DNA of 34,439 nucleotides from Sperchopsis tessellata (Eukaryota; Arthropoda; Insecta; Coleoptera; Hydrophilidae). Under the pieces are notes generated by a model, which saw only the letters and a program-made list of their open reading frames with translations, ran no database searches and had not been told where the DNA came from. Shown piece after piece: positions 30,191 to 34,439 of the stretch. The DNA is taken from the NCBI GenBank assembly GCA_033557685.1, contig JAWQRN010000200.1, positions 1 through 34,439 on the forward strand, given 5' to 3'. Within the stretch, counting starts at the first letter, position 1. The number at the start of each line of letters is the position of its first letter. The position numbers and the translations under genes were made by a program.

Positions 30191-31639
30191 GTTTGTTTTA
30201 TCTTCTTTTGTCATATACAGTTGATTGTTTCTTTGTTCATGTTTATTTATTTTTATCTGCTAATGCGGCCAGTTTCTTTTATAATCCGTCCGTCAATGAG
30301 GCGAGATGCCTCGAAATCGGCCGACTGCAATTATTATTAAATAATGTATATACAATCACAGAAATATCTACAGGTTTTCGGGGAGATAACCGAGTGTAGG
30401 CTTTTATTTTAGACGACGTTTCGTTCACTGTTGCAAGAGACAATATCAAGGCACGTATCTCTTAAATGTGTATAGATTACAATGTGGCTCCTAGGAGTAC
30501 TAGCCATAAACATGCTTCATTCATCATTGACAATCACATTCTATTTTTTATGGCAATATTCAAGACAAAATATAAACCTTTATAATCTCTAAAGCGGAAA
30601 AGTACAAGTTCATGACGTCTATTTACGAATATTTTGATATAATCTCCATTTAACCCAAACAATTTATTTAAGTATGTTTATCAAGTATTTCAATTTTATG
30701 ATTTACACAGCAAAGTTACCCTAGTAATTCCTTAACGTTTTTACCTAACTCATTAAACGAAAAATAGTTTTTCAAAAGCACTGTTTGTTAATTATTAATT
30801 AATTGTTAATATATAAGGAACTTAAAATATCTAAACATCGTTTGATATGAATATATTCAAAATTTCGCTATTACTTCCGAATTTCTTTAAATAAATATTT
30901 GATTGCTGCAGACAACTTCTTTTCTTTGGTTTAATTTAACGTGACTAATTTTTTCATTTAAACTACACCTGCTTTTATAGCAATTTTGAGGCCAAATTAA
31001 TAATACGCTATGTTTAAATTTAATTATATACATTCTTTAGATGCAGCCCACTGTAATATTTCCACCACAAATATCTACCAAATTCCCTCTTTCATTGAAA
31101 ATATAAAGTATTATATTTTCGATGTATCACACATTAACAGGAAGATAAATTATATTTGTAGGTATTAGCTGCCGAGCAAATCCAGATGGCACAAATATAG
31201 GTGTCTCATAAACAGTATGTGATAATGTATTGTTGTAGTGTGCTCATATATATATGTGCAATTTAGTCGTAGCGAGCTCCCACAACAAATCTCAACAGGT
31301 TTGTCGGATTGGTACACTTGGGAATCATGTGGTAATATTTTCGGAGTAAATGCTAATAATTGACCTGGCGAATTTAGTTATCCCCAGTTCGTTCAGTGGT
31401 ATCATGATACATGTCTTACCGGTTTCGCAATATATGTTTCCAAATTGTTTATTCAACTGTTTAAATAGTTTTCATCATCTTTTAACTCATTCCAACAAAT
31501 TTTAACATAAATTTTGCATATAATATCCACATCATCCTGAAGTTTAGGTTGCTCTACAAGAGAATAATAAAATTTATTGCTGTTATAAACAATTTTTCTA
31601 ATTGAATTCTAACTAGAAAAACTAACTAACTCTATAGAA
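30191..31639. other. AT-rich DNA, no gene recognised
   Basis: Around 30374-30420, GGGGAGATAACCGAGTG followed by GACGACGTTTCG stands out and has a partial match at 17645-17665. The minus strand at 31480-31640 has a fairly open frame just downstream of the Polinton-type protease remnant; it may be the next gene of that element but is not recognisable. Confidence 0.4.
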
Positions 31640-32215
31640 TGTGCACCTTGTTGATATAAAACAAATAAATGTGAAACTGGGTGGAAATTTCCAAATGAAT
31701 CAAAATGAAGTACACTATCCTTTTTTGTTAAATATGCTCACCAAACGGAACCATTTCGTTCTATGATCGATTGCAAATGTATATTCCCGTATTTCTTTCT
31801 CAAAGATGTTCTTTAAATTTTATTTTTCATAATAACATCCCAAATATATAGAAATTAAAAAAATTTAACGAACTGCTTTATATCGACATCCAATAATGGC
31901 CGCTGGGGTAGTTTCACTATAAATGTTCTGATGGAGACTTTCAATATAAACCCATTTTATTCAAATCTTTCTTCTCTTTTCGTTTATAGTGTTTTGTATA
32001 ACTGATTGCTTTTGTTTCATCTGTAATATCTCCAGTTAAACCACCGATGACAAATAGTTAACAGTTGTGTCAAAGGTAAAATTTCACCAGTATTAGGAAC
32101 TGGTATAATGAGTGAGTTTTAATTTTATCTTTGCCACAAACTGCCCTCGCTCTTTCTTGCAGTAAGCAGAGCAATTTTTACAAGTTTCGGGATATCTTAT
32201 ATTGAGTAAACTCAA
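31640..32215 (-). pseudogene. Polinton/Maverick-type cassette: membrane-segment protein and adenain-like protease (decayed)
   Basis: Two consecutive minus-strand coding traces. The first (about 31962-32190) reads IALLTARKSEG, IIPVPNTGEILPLTQLL, then after a frameshift IGGLTGDITDETKAIS and EKKDLNKMGLY. This matches, block for block, a small protein with a Gly-rich hydrophobic segment that precedes the protease in Polinton-like insect elements. The second (about 31640-31915) reads LPQRPLLDVDIKQFVKFF, then a worn stretch and, in frame, KKDSVLHFDSFGNFHP (about 31680-31725). FDSFG after a Trp-containing block is the signature of adenovirus-type cysteine proteases, used in virion maturation. The His before that Trp is not preserved and an in-frame stop follows it, so the protease is dead. 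Assignment rests on recalled patterns. Confidence 0.6.
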
Positions 32216-32523
32216 TTTAATTTAGTTTTTAACCTACCTCCATTATTCATAAAAGAAGATCTTTGACCAGAAACATGATATTAGCGTTAAATGATGATAT
32301 TTCTTCATCTTGTGTGAAAATAAACGCATTATAAAACTATTACCTTATTCTATTCGATCCATAATTTGCGAAGCTTCCGAAAGGGTAAAACTAACGTGAT
32401 TTTTAGCTTACTAACAGAGCCAAATTGTTTGCGATTTGAAAATGTTTACATTTTTCAAAATCACTCTGTCGACCAAAACATAATGCGTTATAGCAAATAC
32501 TGACGCCTATTGATGAGTTAGAG
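32216..32523. other. AT-rich DNA between the Polinton-type remnant and a hAT end
   Basis: No secure motif. A partly open minus-strand frame near 32430-32480 may belong to the Polinton-type element. Confidence 0.35.
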
Positions 32524-34439
32524 CAGTGGTTCTCAACGTGGGCTATATTCCCCCCTCAGGGAGCCACAGCATCTTTCCTGGGGGCACCGAAAAAATATAT
32601 AATATTGTGGGGCCACGAAGACTACACAACAACAATATCTTAAAAATATAATAAAGAAATTAAACCATGAAACGGAAATTATAATATAGGTACCTAATGA
32701 CACTGGGCTTAAATCCGCTGCCGTAGGCCATTAAAAGGAATACAAAAGCCCCATATCCTTATCTTTGTTACCTTCCCTCCAAGATGCATTTGTCGAAGAC
32801 AATAATCTTTCAAAACAGCTTTTGGTTAAAATGTATTTTTGCACCATAAATCATTCTGGTTTTTTACCTAAACACTGGACACCCAATTATAAATACCTAC
32901 ACCAAGCACTTTCCCTTTTGGAAATTTCATCTACAGTTATAAAAAAGTATTATTATTTGCAATTATAACCCTACCACAAACTTAAATATGTTATTCCTAC
33001 AGTGTAACTACCCCGACCTTGGATTTTAGTTCTGTTAAAAATTTCAACAAGTGTACTTATGCATTTACAAAAATCTGTGGATTAGAAATTAGATTACGAA
33101 CTTCTAGTAATAAAATAAAGGTAATCCATTTCTTTTCTTGATTTGCACATATTTAATGATGAGTTCTGTTTTACGAACTTATAAAAAACTTGGCATATTT
33201 GGCATAAACTTTTTATTTTTATAATTTCTCAAATTGCTTTTATTATATAATCTTATCAATCCCTTTCATAATTTTTTGAAAATAACTATTATAAACTTGT
33301 TCTGTATAGAATATTTCAATTTTAGTATTTGTATTGTACCATTGCTAAATATTTTTTCATTAAAATTACTTTTTTTAAATCAGCGTCATAAAAGTTGGTA
33401 AACAATTCATTTTACCTGCAATTTCTATTATTGTTTCATCGGTTATGAATCAGAGTTCACATAAAATTACACAAACAATTCCTTTGAGTAACTCGTCAGT
33501 ATCAAGACGCATTGATGAAATAACTGACGAGGTGAAAAAACAACTAGTTGGACAACTGCAAGTCAAGAAGTTTGCTTTGCAATTGGATGTATACACTTTA
33601 CAGGATAATAAAGCCCTTTTGATGGCATATGTTAGGTTTTTAATGAGGATCAGTTCAGCGAGGAAACTATTTTTGCTAGAAAGCTCAAGACAGACCAAAA
33701 CAAGGTAAAACAATATGTTAAGTAGTCAAGAATTATTTCAATGAAAATAACATTCCTCTAAAAATGTCATTGCCGGTGCAAATGATATTGCTGCAGCCAT
33801 GGTGGATAAATACAGAGGATGCATAGCTCATTTGAAAAATGCTGTCCCTGAATTTGTATTCACTGCATTTAGTTTCAAACTCGTTTTACACTCTTGTTGT
33901 TGTAGTAACTTCAACTTCATCAAATCAAATGCACTTCAAGATCTCCAGTTTCGATAACTTTGGGAGGAAAGTAAGGAAGATTTTCAGCAATTACTAATGC
34001 ACACAGAAGTTAGATGGTTATTAAAAAGCGAATTGTATTCGTCGTTTTGTTATTCTTTGGGACAGCATTGTATTATTTTTAGGTGATAATCCGTTTGAAG
34101 AAGAGACCATTTATGCTAATTGTGACATATTTTAGAAAAGATGAATTTGTGACCAAAGAGATACAAGGAAAAATCAGCAATCTTATATCTTGCAAAGAAG
34201 CCATTACAACGTTTCTTGGAAAACTCAAGCTATTGTAGAGTAATGTCGGATGACGTGTATTAATACAGTTTACATCATTGGCTATTCTTAACTCAGAATT
34301 GCAAAACGATGATATTTTTATATACGTAGAACATTTAAAACGATTGTGTACTGATATGCAAATCCGGTTCAGTGACCTGCTTGAAATAATTGTGCCAATC
34401 TGGGTGGTAGATCAATTTGAAGTAGATGCCTTTAAAGTT
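32524..34439 (+). mobile_element. hAT element (copy B), left part
   Basis: CAGTGGTTCTCAAC at 32524 is the terminal inverted repeat sequence shared by many hAT elements (Buster/Charlie-like). It is followed by GC-richer sequence with CCCCCCTCAGGG and TGGGGGCACC, also usual just inside such ends. A hAT transposase remnant in the same orientation begins about 870 bases further in and continues past the window edge, so the right end cannot be seen. The eight bases before the repeat would be the target duplication, but they cannot be compared. Confidence 0.8.
33390..34439 (+). pseudogene. hAT transposase, ZBED5/SCAND3-like (copy B), partial
   Basis: Catalytic protein of the hAT element starting at 32524. 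The plus strand reads FILPAISIIVSSVMN, then TIPLSNSSVSRRIDEITDEV (about 33478-33530) and KFALQLDVYTLQDNKALLMA (about 33570-33630), the first catalytic block (pattern FALQLDE.T..N.A.L). The usual Glu after LD is Val, so this position is lost. Frameshifted continuation gives FARKLKTD. Later blocks near 34115-34230 read FRKDEFVTKEIQGKISNL and AITTFLGKLKLL, then NSELQNDDIFIYVEHLKRLC (about 34292-34352) and RFSDLLEIIVPIWVVDQFE near the window end. It is a different hAT subfamily from copy A. The BED finger was not seen. Many stops fall between 33715 and 34110. Confidence 0.88.

Noticed and set aside
33450..33713. Minus-strand 87-codon frame
   Set aside because: Exact antisense of the hAT transposase block at 33445-33708.
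1..34439. tRNA, rRNA and CRISPR arrays
   Set aside because: No cloverleaf with intact A and B boxes, no rRNA-like conserved core, and no regularly spaced repeats were found; the only tRNA-related sequence is the primer-binding site at 24568-24585.

Overview
The window looks like a piece of an AT-rich insect (or other arthropod) nuclear genome. It has no operons, bacterial genes or long open reading frames, and its dinucleotide and trinucleotide microsatellites are animal-like. Every recognisable protein-coding trace belongs to a family of eukaryotic mobile DNA. The order of insect cannot be fixed from the sequence. I found no host gene, tRNA, rRNA or CRISPR array; the region reads as an intergenic or intronic graveyard of transposable elements. 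All classifications rest on reading motifs by eye and on recalled family patterns; no database search was run.

Layout, left to right. At 0-5.3 kb there is a TA microsatellite, a LINE C-terminal cysteine/histidine tail (342-500) and a gutted mariner-like transposase (minus strand, 1665-2110), then AT-rich DNA. At 5.36-7.53 kb lies a Tc1-like element with matching ends at TA dinucleotides, its decayed transposase on the minus strand, and a LINE reverse transcriptase (5413-6630) inserted into it. At 8.1-9.1 kb there are a short tandem repeat and a long imperfect hairpin. At 9.7-11.35 kb a CR1/Jockey-like LINE on the minus strand is split by a second mariner-like element (10131-10902). A worn RTE-like LINE piece lies at 12.75-13.39 kb. 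At 15.14-15.97 kb there is a PIF/Harbinger derivative with TAA target duplications, a MADF-domain remnant on one strand and a possible transposase start on the other.

Further right, a foldback element lies at 17387-17748 and a perfect 17-bp hairpin at 18113-18152. Two different LINEs in the same orientation follow (19.86-20.87 and 21.46-22.9 kb), then a short inverted-repeat element (23397-23771) and an LTR-retroelement fragment marked by a tRNA-Ser primer-binding site (24568-24585). From 27.1 to 30.2 kb come a second copy of the RTE-like LINE, a Penelope-type GIY-YIG fragment, an A-rich tract and a minus-strand hAT transposase remnant. From 31.6 to 34.4 kb come a degraded Polinton/Maverick-type cassette (membrane-segment protein plus adenain-like protease) and a second hAT element whose left end is visible at 32524 and which runs off the window edge.

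Nothing here looks like a functioning gene system. All coding traces carry stops, frameshifts or deletions, and none of the elements looks autonomous. The most informative signals are the nested insertions, the two-ORF Harbinger derivative, the Polinton-like cassette and several unexplained inverted repeats.
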